From: an uncultured Clostridia bacterium
GTDB lineage: Bacteria > Bacillota > Clostridia > TANB77 > CAG-508
Assembly (NCBI GenBank): GCA_934169575.1
Contig: CAKPOA010000014.1
Span: 1 to 37,381, forward strand
Reading direction: 5' to 3'
Length of the DNA stretch: 37,381 nucleotides
Position numbers and translations under genes: made by a program. A model generated the notes under the pieces. It ran no database searches, was not told the DNA's origin, and worked only from the letters and a program-made list of their open reading frames with translations. Below are positions 17,642-26,023 of this stretch, one piece after another (the first letter of the stretch is position 1; each line of letters starts with the position of its first letter).

Positions 17642-17650
17642 ATTATAGCA
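17642..17650 (-). promoter_or_regulatory. extended -10 promoter of the minus-strand small gene
   Basis: Read on the minus strand, TGCTATAAT runs from 17650 to 17642 with a perfect TATAAT. The -35 position at 17-bp spacing (17670-17665) reads TTACAA, a weak match. Confidence 0.55.
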
Positions 17651-17704
17651 TATTATGTATTTTTTTGTAAATAATTTGTTGAAAAAATATTTATTTTGTG
17701 CTAA

Positions 17705-17929
17705 TATATTGTTAAAGGTTAGATATTTTAAGTTTATTGCCTAAATATGTGTATATAATTATTTTTTCATACTTTGCAGTCGCAATTTCCATATTAAAAA
17801 TTAATATAATGAAAATTGCTCCAATCGCACTCACATACGTTCGTTTAGTCGCTTACGCAGTATTTCAAAAATAATTATATACATATATTTAGGTTTCAAA
17901 TTACTTTAAGGCTGACAGTTAACAATATA
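17705..17929. repeat. palindromic intergenic repeat, copy 1
   Basis: About 225 bp, related along most of its length to two copies near 32.7-33.1 kb. The ends are imperfect inverted repeats (ATATTGTTAA at 17706-17715, complementary bases at 17919-17928). Inside, 27-base arms at 17740-17766 and 17867-17893 pair with a single G-T wobble. The conserved core (about 17768-17865) starts CATACTTTGCAGTCGCAATT and ends GCTTACGCAGTATTT, and holds an inner hairpin GCAATTT/AAATTGC. It occupies nearly all of the 335-bp gene-free stretch and ends just before the ribosome site of the TVP38-like gene. Confidence 0.85.
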
Positions 17930-17945
17930 ATTTAAGGTGATAAAA

Positions 17946-18647
17946 ATGAAAAATTTCAAAAAAATAATTACAATAATAATAATCGTATTTCTAGTTGGAC
18001 TAACAATATATTTGTTTCCAGTTATGGAAAATTTATCTACTATAGAAGGACAGCAGGAATTTAAACAAATGGTATCAAATTCAGGAATAGTAGGGTTTCT
18101 GGCATTATTTGGTTTACAGCTTGCTCAAATATTTTTAATAATAATTCCTGGAGAACCATTAGAAATATTAGCAGGAATGTGTTATGGTTCAGTTGGTGGC
18201 ACTATATTTATAATGGTATCTGCATGTATTATTTCAACTATAATTTTTTTACTTGTACGTAAATATGAAAAAAAATTTGTGTATGAATTTTGCGATAAAG
18301 AGAAAATAGACAAGATTGAAAATAGCAAATTATTCCAAAATCCACAAAAAATAGAATTTATATTACTAATATTATTTTTAATCCCAGGAACTCCTAAAGA
18401 TTTATTAGTATATATTTCTGGACTACTTCCAATAAAGCCTTTGAAATTTATTTTAATTTCTACATTTGCAAGATTTCCATCTGTGATATCATCTACTTTG
18501 GTAGGAGCAAATATTGTTGGTGGAAATTGGAAAATAGGTGTGATTTTATATGCCGCAATTGTTCTTGCAGTTGGTGCAATAGTTTTGATTATAAATAAGT
18601 TTGATAAAGATGAAATAGCAAAACAGGCAATAAAGACTATAAAATAA
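17946..18647 (+). CDS. TVP38/TMEM64 (DedA-like) membrane protein
   Basis: 233 aa with about six hydrophobic segments, including one at the N-terminus (about 7-25). The segment IIPGEPLEILAGMCYGSVGG and the later FLIPGTPKDLLVYISGLLPI are the paired re-entrant elements of the VTT/SNARE-associated family (PF09335). Proteins of this group are proposed lipid scramblases or transporters in the cytoplasmic membrane; the substrate here is unknown. A GTG at 17937 is in frame, but ATG 17946 is chosen because AAGGTGA (17934-17940) lies 5 bases before it. The upstream region is a palindromic repeat and no clear promoter was found, so its transcription may depend on that element or on readthrough. Confidence 0.85.
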   Translation: MKNFKKIITIIIIVFLVGLTIYLFPVMENLSTIEGQQEFKQMVSNSGIVGFLALFGLQLAQIFLIIIPGEPLEILAGMCYGSVGGTIFIMVSACIISTIIFLLVRKYEKKFVYEFCDKEKIDKIENSKLFQNPQKIEFILLILFLIPGTPKDLLVYISGLLPIKPLKFILISTFARFPSVISSTLVGANIVGGNWKIGVILYAAIVLAVGAIVLIINKFDKDEIAKQAIKTIK

Positions 18648-18648
18648 T

Positions 18649-18699
18649 GTTATTGGATAATTGTTTGAATTAATTTTAAATAAACAATTATCCAGTAAC
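18649..18699. repeat. 18-bp hairpin, short palindromic repeat unit A
   Basis: GTTATTGGATAATTGTTT (18649-18666) pairs with 18682-18699 with one G-T wobble, around a 15-base loop. TTATCCAGTAACAAA (18688-18702) and GTTTGAATTAATTT (from 18663) recur near 34.6 kb, where A is G once. It starts two bases after a stop codon. The T run (18713-18718) comes 13 bases later, so termination is possible but not typical. Confidence 0.7.
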
Positions 18700-18728
18700 A
18701 AATAATTATAATTTTTTAGAAAAAACTA

Positions 18729-18757
18729 TAGACAATATTGCTTTTTTGTGATAATAT
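18729..18757 (+). promoter_or_regulatory. promoter of tRNA-Leu
   Basis: TAGACA at 18729-18734, 17-bp spacer, TAATAT at 18752-18757 with TG at 18749-18750. The mature tRNA starts 15 bases downstream of the -10. Confidence 0.65.
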
Positions 18758-18771
18758 TATATTATTGTAAT

Positions 18772-18858
18772 GCAGGTGTGGCGGAATTGGCAGACGCACA
18801 GGACTCAAAATCCTGCGAAGTAACATTCGTGTGGGTTCGACCCCCACCACCTGCACCA
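18772..18858 (+). tRNA. tRNA-Leu (anticodon CAA)
   Basis: 87 bases including an encoded CCA. Acceptor stem GCAGGTG/CACCTGC; D arm; anticodon stem CAGGA/TCCTG with loop CTCAAAA, anticodon CAA at 18806-18808, reading UUG. A long variable arm (CGAAGTAACATTCG), as in class II tRNAs, and T arm GTGGG TTCGACC CCCAC complete the fold. Confidence 0.96.
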
Positions 18859-18866
18859 ATAATAAA

Positions 18867-18907
18867 AACCTCTGAAAGTATTGAAATATCAGTACATTTC
18901 AGAGGTT
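18867..18907 (+). terminator. hairpin terminator after tRNA-Leu
   Basis: AACCTCTGAAA (18867-18877) pairs perfectly with TTTCAGAGGTT (18897-18907); GTA/TAC can extend it inside the loop. Only a short ATTTT follows, so the U tract is weak. Confidence 0.6.
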
Positions 18908-18958
18908 ATTTTAAAAAATAAATTCAATAAGTAAGGTAATAAATTCAAGGCAGTTATC

Positions 18959-18987
18959 TTGCTTTATTACAAGAACCGTGTTATAAT
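18959..18987 (+). promoter_or_regulatory. promoter of mtaB
   Basis: TTGCTT at 18959-18964, 17-bp spacer, perfect TATAAT at 18982-18987 with TG at 18979-18980. The gene starts 39 bases further on. Confidence 0.65.
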
Positions 18988-19026
18988 ATCTAACATAGAA
19001 AGTGATAAAATTAAGGATTGTGAAAT

Positions 19027-20346
19027 ATGGAAAAAAAGAAAGTAAAAATAATAACATTGGGTTGCAAAACAAATCAATATGAATCAAATGGAATGATGCA
19101 AAAATTTGTAAATGCAGGATATGAAATTTGTGATGAAAAAGAAATACCAGATATATATGTAGTAAATACATGTACAGTAACAAACATTTCTGATAGAAAA
19201 TCAAGACAAGCATTAAGAAAAGTAAAACAGCAAAATGAAGATGCGGTAGTTGTTGCTGTTGGTTGTTATGCACAAGTTGCAAAAAATGAGTTAGAAAAAA
19301 TGCAAGAAATTGATATTGTACTTGGAAATAAAGAAAAAAAAGATATAGTAGAATATGTAGAAAAATATATATGTGAAAAGGAAAAGAAAATCATAGATGT
19401 TGCAGATATATCAAAACAAAATGACTTTGATGAATATAATTGTGTTACATATACAGAAAAATCAAGAACAACAATAAAAATACAAGATGGATGTAATAAT
19501 TTCTGCACATATTGTTTAATTCCATATGCGAGAGGGAGAATAAGAAGTAGAAATAAAGAAAATATATTAGATGAAGCAAGAAAAATTGCACAAAAAGGAA
19601 TTCAAGAAATAGTTTTAACAGGTATACATATTTCATCATATGGAAAAGATTTTGAAAAAGAATATAGATTAATAGATTTATTAGAAGACTTAGAAAAAAT
19701 AGATGGAATATCAAGAATAAGATTAGGTTCTTTAGAACCAACTATAATTACAGATGAGTTTATTAAAAGATTAAAAAAATTAAGTAAAATTTGTGAACAT
19801 TTTCATTTATCTTTACAAAGTGGATGTGACGAAACTTTAAAAAGAATGAATAGGAAATATACAACAAAACAATTTGCAGATGTTGTGAAAAGAATAAGAG
19901 ATAATATAGAAAATGTGAATTTAACTACAGATATTATTGTAGGTTTCCCAGGTGAAACAGAAGAAGAATTTGGAAAAACATATAATTTCTTAAAGAAAAT
20001 GGATTTCTATAAAATGCATGTATTTAAATATTCTAAAAGAGATGGAACTGTTGCAGCTAAAATGCAAAATCAAGTTGATGGAAATATAAAAGAAGAAAGA
20101 AGTAAAAAACTTATAGAATTATCAAATAGTAATGAATTAAAATTTAATCAGGAATATGTTGGAAAAGAAATAGAAGTACTATTTGAGGAAAAACATGAAG
20201 ATTTTTATGTTGGACATTCAAGAAATTATATGGTTGTTAAGCTTAAATCAAATGAAACTTTAGAAAATAAAGTAAAAAAGGTTTTAGTGGAAAAAGCAGA
20301 AACAGAATATGTTATTGGAGTACTTCAGAAAAAGTGTGAATCATAA
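19027..20346 (+). CDS. mtaB: tRNA (t6A37) methylthiotransferase MtaB
   Basis: 439 aa. Radical-SAM enzyme that converts t6A to ms2t6A at position 37 of ANN-decoding tRNAs. The N-terminal UPF0004 domain has the three cluster cysteines Cys13 (TLGCKTNQYES), Cys49 (VVNTCTVTN) and Cys80 (AVGC). The radical-SAM CxxxCxxC is Cys156/160/163 (GCNNFCTYC), followed by IPYARGRIRSR. The TLGCKTNQYES and NTCTVT forms separate MtaB from MiaB, which is also encoded here. A C-terminal TRAM-like part starts near 370. Own promoter; AAGGA lies 9 bases before ATG. Confidence 0.93.
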   Translation: MEKKKVKIITLGCKTNQYESNGMMQKFVNAGYEICDEKEIPDIYVVNTCTVTNISDRKSRQALRKVKQQNEDAVVVAVGCYAQVAKNELEKMQEIDIVLGNKEKKDIVEYVEKYICEKEKKIIDVADISKQNDFDEYNCVTYTEKSRTTIKIQDGCNNFCTYCLIPYARGRIRSRNKENILDEARKIAQKGIQEIVLTGIHISSYGKDFEKEYRLIDLLEDLEKIDGISRIRLGSLEPTIITDEFIKRLKKLSKICEHFHLSLQSGCDETLKRMNRKYTTKQFADVVKRIRDNIENVNLTTDIIVGFPGETEEEFGKTYNFLKKMDFYKMHVFKYSKRDGTVAAKMQNQVDGNIKEERSKKLIELSNSNELKFNQEYVGKEIEVLFEEKHEDFYVGHSRNYMVVKLKSNETLENKVKKVLVEKAETEYVIGVLQKKCES

Positions 20347-20391
20347 CATTTATAAAATGGGTCAATTTTCACTAAGGTGAGGGGATAACTG

Positions 20392-20493
20392 TTGAATTTA
20401 AAGAGGCAAAACAAAATTCACTTTCAAGGTGGAGTAAAAAATAAAACTCTGCAGAAAATTCTGCAGAGAATAGTATCCTTGCGGCAGTGGTAA
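20392..20493 (+). CDS. possible 33-codon ORF upstream of recD2
   Basis: TTG at 20392 follows AAGGTGAGGGG at good spacing and opens a 33-codon frame, starting MNLKRQNKIHFQGGVKNK and ending IVSLRQW. The peptide is strongly basic. A 22-base palindrome lies within it, and its end comes just before the recD2 promoter. No family recognised. The strong ribosome site is the main support; it may also be a leader peptide or relic. Confidence 0.25.
   Translation: MNLKRQNKIHFQGGVKNKTLQKILQRIVSLRQW
20447..20468. other. 10-bp perfect hairpin
   Basis: CTCTGCAGAA (20447-20456) and TTCTGCAGAG (20459-20468) with two bases between. Read on the minus strand it is followed by TTTTATTTTTTA, like an intrinsic terminator, but no minus-strand gene ends here. 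On the + strand there is no U tract. Confidence 0.55.
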
Positions 20494-20505
20494 AACATAA
20501 AGAAA

Positions 20506-20534
20506 TTGACTTTTCAGGAATACAATGCTATAAT
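20506..20534 (+). promoter_or_regulatory. strong promoter of the recD2 operon
   Basis: TTGACT at 20506-20511, 17-bp spacer, perfect TATAAT at 20529-20534 with TG at 20526-20527. It is the best consensus match in the window and lies inside the longest possible recD2 frame, which shows that the upstream GTG at 20487 is not the real start. Confidence 0.8.
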
Positions 20535-20570
20535 TACAAAGTAATTAAAAAGATAGAAAGAAGGAAAAAA

Positions 20571-22805
20571 TTGGAACTAAGTGGAGAGGTAACATCAATA
20601 ATATATCAAAATGAAGTAAATAGTTATACAATAGCAGAAATGTATGTAGATGAAATAGATGGAAAAGAAGATAGACTAATTACAATTGTAGGATATATGC
20701 CATTTGTTGTAGAAGGAGATTCTTTAAAAGTAAATGGAAAATTTGTAGAACATAAAGAATATGGAACACAATTTAAAGTTGAAACATTTGAAAAATTGAT
20801 GCCACAAACTTTAGAAGCATTAGAAAGATATTTAGGAAATGGGATGATAAAAGGAGTTGGAAAAGCAATTGCAAAAAGAATTGTAGATAATTTTGGAGAA
20901 GATACAATACCAACAATAAAATTTCAACCATTAAAGCTTGCAAGGATAAAAGGTATAACAAAAGAAAAAGCATTGGAAATATCACAATGTTTTATTGAAA
21001 ATTGGGAAGTTTGGCAAATTGTTGGATTTTTAGAAAAAATTGGAATAGGAGCAGAAAATGCAAAAAGAGTATATAAAGAATTAGGAGTAAATGCAATTGA
21101 ACAAATTGAAGCTGATCCATATATATTAATAGATTTGGCAAGAGGGGCAGATTTTAAACAAATAGATAAAATGGCATTAGATTTAGGAATATCACCAGAA
21201 AATGACAAAAGAATATCAAGTGGAATAAAATATGCTTTAATAAAAATAACATATAATGGTCATTGTTGCACATTAAAAGAAAATTTGGTAGAATATGTGA
21301 AAAATTTATTAAATATTCAAGAACAATATATTGAAAATAATTTAATAAATTTAAAAATTAAAGGAGAAATAGTAGAGGAACAAAGAGATGATGGAGAAAT
21401 ATGGATATATTTAGAAACATTTTATAATACAGAAGCAAGTATAGCAAAAAGACTTGATTTTTTAAATAATTCGAAAAATATAAAAATTATAAAAAATATT
21501 GATACAGAATTAAAGAAAACTGAAATTTTAGATGATATTGATTTATCAGATAAACAAAAAGAAGCAATAAAAGCAGTAAATGATAATAATGTTACAATAA
21601 TCACAGGAGGACCTGGTACTGGTAAAACAACAATTATAAAATCAATAATAAATATTTACGAAAAAAAAGGAAATAAAATTGTACTTGCAGCACCTACAGG
21701 AAGAGCTGCCAAAAAGATGACTGAGACCACAGGAAAAGAAGCAAGTACTTTGCATAGACTATTAGAAATAGGAAAATTTAGTGATGATATATATACAAAA
21801 GAAGATGGAGATTATCAAATATCACCAATTGATGCAGATTTAATAATAGTTGATGAAATGTCAATGGTAGATATGTTTTTAATGAATTATTTGCTAAAAG
21901 CGATTTATCAAAGTACAAAATTGATATTAGTTGGTGATAGTGACCAATTACCATCTGTAGGACCAGGAAATGTATTAGAAGATTTAATAAAATCTGGTAA
22001 AATTGAAACTATACATTTAGATAAAGTTTTTAGACAAGCAGCAAGAAGTAATATAATTGTAAATGCACACAGAGTAAATGACGGACAGGGTTTTATAAAA
22101 AAATCAGAAATGCCTGAAGATGCAAAAAACGACTTTTTTATAATAAATGAAAAAGATCAAAACAAAATGATGTATCAATTAATATCATTATGTAATGGAA
22201 GATTAAAAAATTATGGCCATTATGACTTTTTCCAAAATATACAAATATTAACACCAACTAAAAAAGGTATGTTTGGAACAAAAGAACTAAATATGATGAT
22301 ACAAAAAGTATTAAATCCAGGAGATAAAACTAAATTAGAGAAAAGTATAAATGGTGTAACATACAGAATTGGTGATAGGATAATGCAAGTGAAAAATAAT
22401 TATGATATATATTGGGAAAATGACGAGGAAAATGGTACAGGTGTATTTAATGGCGAAATTGGAACAATTGTTGATATTGATGAAAAAGAAAAAAACATTG
22501 AAATAAAATTTGATGATAATAAAAAAGCATTATACCAATATTCAGAAATGGATCAAATTGAACATAGTTATGCAATTACAATACATAAGGCACAAGGTAG
22601 TGAGTATGATGTTGTAATTATGTGTATACCTAAAACAGCACCAATTTTGCTTACAAGAAATTTATTATATACAGGAATTACAAGAGCAAAAGAACTTTTA
22701 ATTATAATTGGGGATAAAAAAATAGTTGATTTTATGATACAAAATGTTGATAGCAAAAAAAGAAATACAGGTTTAAAATTCAAATTACAAGGAGGAATTT
22801 ATTGA
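20571..22805 (+). CDS. recD2: RecD2-type SF1 DNA helicase
   Basis: 744 aa from TTG 20571, chosen because AAGG lies 6 bases before it, a strong promoter lies just upstream, and LELSGEVTSIIY is where RecD2 proteins normally begin. It unwinds DNA 5'-3' in repair, outside a RecBCD complex. An N-terminal OB-like part and a helix-hairpin-helix region (GMIKGVGKAIAKRIVDNFG) mark RecD2 rather than RecD. Walker A is GGPGTGKTT at about 346-354, Walker B LIIVDE at about 424-429. C-terminal helicase motifs are HKAQGSEYDVVIM and YTGITRAKELL. First gene of a long operon; the comF start overlaps its stop. Confidence 0.94.
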   Translation: MELSGEVTSIIYQNEVNSYTIAEMYVDEIDGKEDRLITIVGYMPFVVEGDSLKVNGKFVEHKEYGTQFKVETFEKLMPQTLEALERYLGNGMIKGVGKAIAKRIVDNFGEDTIPTIKFQPLKLARIKGITKEKALEISQCFIENWEVWQIVGFLEKIGIGAENAKRVYKELGVNAIEQIEADPYILIDLARGADFKQIDKMALDLGISPENDKRISSGIKYALIKITYNGHCCTLKENLVEYVKNLLNIQEQYIENNLINLKIKGEIVEEQRDDGEIWIYLETFYNTEASIAKRLDFLNNSKNIKIIKNIDTELKKTEILDDIDLSDKQKEAIKAVNDNNVTIITGGPGTGKTTIIKSIINIYEKKGNKIVLAAPTGRAAKKMTETTGKEASTLHRLLEIGKFSDDIYTKEDGDYQISPIDADLIIVDEMSMVDMFLMNYLLKAIYQSTKLILVGDSDQLPSVGPGNVLEDLIKSGKIETIHLDKVFRQAARSNIIVNAHRVNDGQGFIKKSEMPEDAKNDFFIINEKDQNKMMYQLISLCNGRLKNYGHYDFFQNIQILTPTKKGMFGTKELNMMIQKVLNPGDKTKLEKSINGVTYRIGDRIMQVKNNYDIYWENDEENGTGVFNGEIGTIVDIDEKEKNIEIKFDDNKKALYQYSEMDQIEHSYAITIHKAQGSEYDVVIMCIPKTAPILLTRNLLYTGITRAKELLIIIGDKKIVDFMIQNVDSKKRNTGLKFKLQGGIY

Positions 22806-23446
22806 AAGAACTTTTAGATTTTATATACCCTCCTGTTTGCAGTATATGTGGAAAATTAGACAAGAATTCTATTTGCAAAAAATGTGAGATAATGTTAAAT
22901 AGACAAGCTATTTTTGGAATTGATGATTATAGTAGAAAAATTAGATATTTTTCTGAACATATTTATGTTTTTAAGTATGATGGTGAAATAAGGAAAATGT
23001 TATTAAATTATAAATTTAATGATAAACCATATATTTACAATACTTTTGTAAATTTTTTGAAAAAAAATGAAAAAATATTTATACAAATAAAAAAATATGA
23101 TATAATAATTCCTGTACCAATAAGTAAAAAAAGATTTAAAGAAAGAGGATATAATCAAAGTGAGTTAATAGCAAGAAAAATTGCTAAATATGCAGGAATA
23201 AAATATGCAAATAATGTGCTTATAAAAACTAAAAATAATATTGCTCAAAGTTTACTAGAAGAACAAGATAGAAAAGAAAATGTAAAAGGAGTATATAAAT
23301 TAAATTGCTCAAAAAAAATAAAAAATAAAAATATTTTATTAATTGATGATATTTATACTACTGGAAGTACAGTAAATGAATGTAGTAAAATATTAAAAGA
23401 TGCAGATGTAAATAAAATAGGAATATTTACTTTAGCAAAAGATTAA
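22802..23446 (+). CDS. comF: ComF-family phosphoribosyltransferase-like protein
   Basis: 214 aa. ComF proteins take part in DNA uptake during transformation and contact the replication-restart helicase PriA. A four-cysteine zinc finger is at the N-terminus (CSIC and CKKC, Cys13/16/25/28). A type I phosphoribosyltransferase fold follows, with the PRPP loop LLIDDIYTTGSTV near 180-192. TTG start at 22802 with GGAGG 6 bases before it; it overlaps the recD2 stop by 4 bases, so translation is coupled. No other competence gene is visible here, so competence itself is not shown. Confidence 0.88.
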   Translation: MKELLDFIYPPVCSICGKLDKNSICKKCEIMLNRQAIFGIDDYSRKIRYFSEHIYVFKYDGEIRKMLLNYKFNDKPYIYNTFVNFLKKNEKIFIQIKKYDIIIPVPISKKRFKERGYNQSELIARKIAKYAGIKYANNVLIKTKNNIAQSLLEEQDRKENVKGVYKLNCSKKIKNKNILLIDDIYTTGSTVNECSKILKDADVNKIGIFTLAKD

Positions 23447-23469
23447 TTAAAAAGAAAGGAACTGGTAAA

Positions 23470-25413
23470 ATGGACAATTTGTTAGAAAGTATTTTAGATT
23501 ATGTAAGGTCAGATTATACAGATTATGCAATAATGATAAATGGAGAATGGGGTTCAGGAAAAACATATTTTTGGAATAATCAAATAAAACAAAAAATTGA
23601 ATCTTTAAAATTAAATGGAAGAAGATATAAAACAATATATATGTCTTTATATGGTATATCAAACCTTGAAGAAATTAGTAAAAAAATTTTTATTGAAACC
23701 ACTCAATTGATGGATAAAAATTTAAAAAAATATATGAACTCACATGAAAAAACAAATATTCCTGAATATGCAAAAACAGGTCTTGATATGGCAAACTTTT
23801 TTGGTGTTTCATCAAATGGAGATAAAATAGATTATGAGGAATTTTTTTCAACAAATGATAAGGTTTTATGTTTTGATGATTTAGAAAGAGCCAATGTTGA
23901 TGTTATTGATATTTTAGGATATATAAATAATTTTGTTGAACATGACCACATAAAAACAATCATTATTTGTAATGAAAAAGAACTTGCCACAAAAATGAAA
24001 AGTGAAAATCTTGAGATGAAAACTTTTATTGCAACATATTTGCTTGATAAACAAGGAGAATTAAATAGTAAAGAAATACCTATGGTTGAAAAAATAAAAG
24101 ATAGAATTGAAACTGTTTTTGAAAGAGCAAATGATTATGAAAGAATAAAAGAAAAATTAATAGGTGAAACTTTTGAATATGCTCCTAAATTTGATTATAT
24201 AATAAATGGAATTTTAATGAGATATGAATCAAATAAAGCTTTAATAAAATTTTTAAGAGAAAATACGGGGATAATAATGGCGACATTTAAGAGAAGCGGA
24301 ACAAGAAATTTACGTATTTTAAAACAAGCATTAAATGATTTTAAAAAGATATATGAAATGATAGATAAATTTTATCCAAATACTAATAAAGTAGTTATGC
24401 AAACAATTCTTATTTTTACAATAGCTGTATCATTTGAAATTAAAGCAGGAAAAATTACAAAAGAAAAATTTAAAAATATTCAAAATAATGAAGAATATAA
24501 ATCTATTTTAGTATCTTCAAGAGTACTTATGGATAATAGACAATTTTATATAAAAGAATTTGATAGTAATTATTACTATAATTTTAAAGCAGATTATAAG
24601 TTTTTCAAATTTATAGAATATTATGTTCGTACAAGAATATTTGATATGAAAATATTTAAAGAAGATATGGAAAAGGCAGAACTTACTACAAGTGGAGAAA
24701 ATAATATACCTGCATATAAAAGAATACTTGTTGAAGAATATTGGAAAATTCCAGATGATAAATTTTTTGATATGATATATGATGCATTGGAAGAAGTGAA
24801 AGCTGGAAATATTGAATTAATTGAAATTGCAAAATTATATGTTTATTATGTATATTTTTCTAAAAACAATTTAATAGGGTATACTAGAGAAACATTAAAA
24901 GATATATTTATTGCAGGAATGAATTTGTCATCAACACATTCAAGATATTTCCCAAATGTAGAAGAAGAACTTGAAAAAATTTCTATGTATCAAGCTTATT
25001 CAGAAGATGTAGAAGAAGTTATGGAAACATTTCACAATTTAAATAATAAATTATTAGAAAAAGAATATGAAATTAAAGCAGATGAAATATTTAAATGTAT
25101 TCCTATGAAAATGGAACAATTTTATGAAAGATTTGATAAAGAATGTATGGATATTCCAATTTTTAAATATTTTGACTCATATCAAATTTTCCAAAGACTT
25201 ACTTGTGCAAGCAATGAAGATGTAGTTATTATAAAAGAAAGATTAATAAAAAGAGCAGAACAACATCCAGAACTTATAGAACCGGAAAAAGAAAATATGA
25301 GACTTTTAAGAATGATGATAAGTGACTATATCAAAGGAAAAGATACAACAATAAAAACAGTTATTTTAAAAGGCGTAATAGATGATTTAGGAAAAGTATA
25401 TAATTTGACATAA
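23470..25413 (+). CDS. KAP-family P-loop NTPase
   Basis: 647 aa. Walker A is GEWGSGKT at 25-32. Walker B is VLCFDDLER at 132-140, the DDLxR form typical of KAP NTPases; a sensor-like Asn168 follows in IIICNE. Unlike many KAP proteins there is no convincing transmembrane insertion, so it should be cytosolic. The C-terminal two thirds are helical and charged, with no recognised effector domain. KAP and related STAND-like NTPases recur in anti-phage and signalling systems (known for the class), but nothing here proves such a role. It sits 23 bases after comF and 35 bases before scpB, in the same orientation and with similar composition, so it appears to be a settled operon member. ATG after AAAGGA. 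Confidence 0.8.
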   Translation: MDNLLESILDYVRSDYTDYAIMINGEWGSGKTYFWNNQIKQKIESLKLNGRRYKTIYMSLYGISNLEEISKKIFIETTQLMDKNLKKYMNSHEKTNIPEYAKTGLDMANFFGVSSNGDKIDYEEFFSTNDKVLCFDDLERANVDVIDILGYINNFVEHDHIKTIIICNEKELATKMKSENLEMKTFIATYLLDKQGELNSKEIPMVEKIKDRIETVFERANDYERIKEKLIGETFEYAPKFDYIINGILMRYESNKALIKFLRENTGIIMATFKRSGTRNLRILKQALNDFKKIYEMIDKFYPNTNKVVMQTILIFTIAVSFEIKAGKITKEKFKNIQNNEEYKSILVSSRVLMDNRQFYIKEFDSNYYYNFKADYKFFKFIEYYVRTRIFDMKIFKEDMEKAELTTSGENNIPAYKRILVEEYWKIPDDKFFDMIYDALEEVKAGNIELIEIAKLYVYYVYFSKNNLIGYTRETLKDIFIAGMNLSSTHSRYFPNVEEELEKISMYQAYSEDVEEVMETFHNLNNKLLEKEYEIKADEIFKCIPMKMEQFYERFDKECMDIPIFKYFDSYQIFQRLTCASNEDVVIIKERLIKRAEQHPELIEPEKENMRLLRMMISDYIKGKDTTIKTVILKGVIDDLGKVYNLT

Positions 25414-25448
25414 GATTATAAAAACAAAAATGAAGGGAATAAGTTCAA

Positions 25449-26021
25449 ATGGAAAATATAGAATCAATAATAGAAAGCATATTATTTGCAATAGGAAGAA
25501 CTGTAACTATTGAAGAATTGCAAGTAATATTAGAAATATCTGGAGAAGATATAGAAAAAATAATTCAAAAAATGCAAGATGAATATAAAAATAAAAATAG
25601 AGGTATAGAATTAATAAAAATAGATAATGGATATCAATTATGTACTAAAAAAGAAAATTATGAATATATATATCAGATTATTGATAAAAGAGGAAAACCT
25701 AAATTATCAAATGCAGCATTAGAAACATTATCAATTATTGCATATAATCCAGGAATAACAAGAGCTGAAATTGAAGCAATAAGAGGAGTAAATGTTGATG
25801 GAACAATGTATAAATTGCTTGAATATGGTTTGATTCAAGAAGCTGGAAAAACAGAATTACCTGGAAGACCAATGTCATATAAAACAACAGAGGAATTTTT
25901 AAAATTGTTTGGATATAGCTCATTAGATGAGTTGCCAGAACTTCCGAGATACAAAATGGATGAAAATCATCAAATAATAATTGATGAATTAATTGAAGAA
26001 AAAGAAGAGAGGGATGATTAA
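25449..26021 (+). CDS. scpB: segregation and condensation protein B
   Basis: 190 aa, usual length. Partner of the kleisin ScpA in the SMC-ScpAB condensin complex. The two winged-helix domains are visible, with IESILFAIGRTVTIEEL near the start and the signature ALETLSIIAYNPGITRAEIE near 90-110, then LPGRPMSYKTTEEFL. ScpA is normally encoded directly upstream; here that place is taken by the KAP NTPase gene and no scpA is in the window. GAAGGGA lies about 10 bases before ATG. proS begins 3 bases after its stop. Confidence 0.94.
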   Translation: MENIESIIESILFAIGRTVTIEELQVILEISGEDIEKIIQKMQDEYKNKNRGIELIKIDNGYQLCTKKENYEYIYQIIDKRGKPKLSNAALETLSIIAYNPGITRAEIEAIRGVNVDGTMYKLLEYGLIQEAGKTELPGRPMSYKTTEEFLKLFGYSSLDELPELPRYKMDENHQIIIDELIEEKEERDD

Positions 26022-26023
26022 AA

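Noticed and set aside
17808..17873. 21-codon ORF in palindrome copy 1 (MKIAPIALTYVRLVAYAVFQ), with a close counterpart in copy 2 (MKIAPIALAKARLVTYAVFK)
   Set aside because: No ribosome site precedes the ATG, and copy 3 has a one-base-shorter variable segment that causes an early TGA. The similarity follows from the conserved DNA core rather than from a protein.
18772..18858. tRNA-Leu as an integration site for a mobile element
   Set aside because: No integrase and no repeated copy of the tRNA 3' end was seen nearby.
20487..20570. N-terminal extension of RecD2 from GTG 20487
   Set aside because: It contains the near-consensus promoter at 20506-20534 and lacks a ribosome site; TTG 20571 has both a suitable ribosome site and the family's normal N-terminus.
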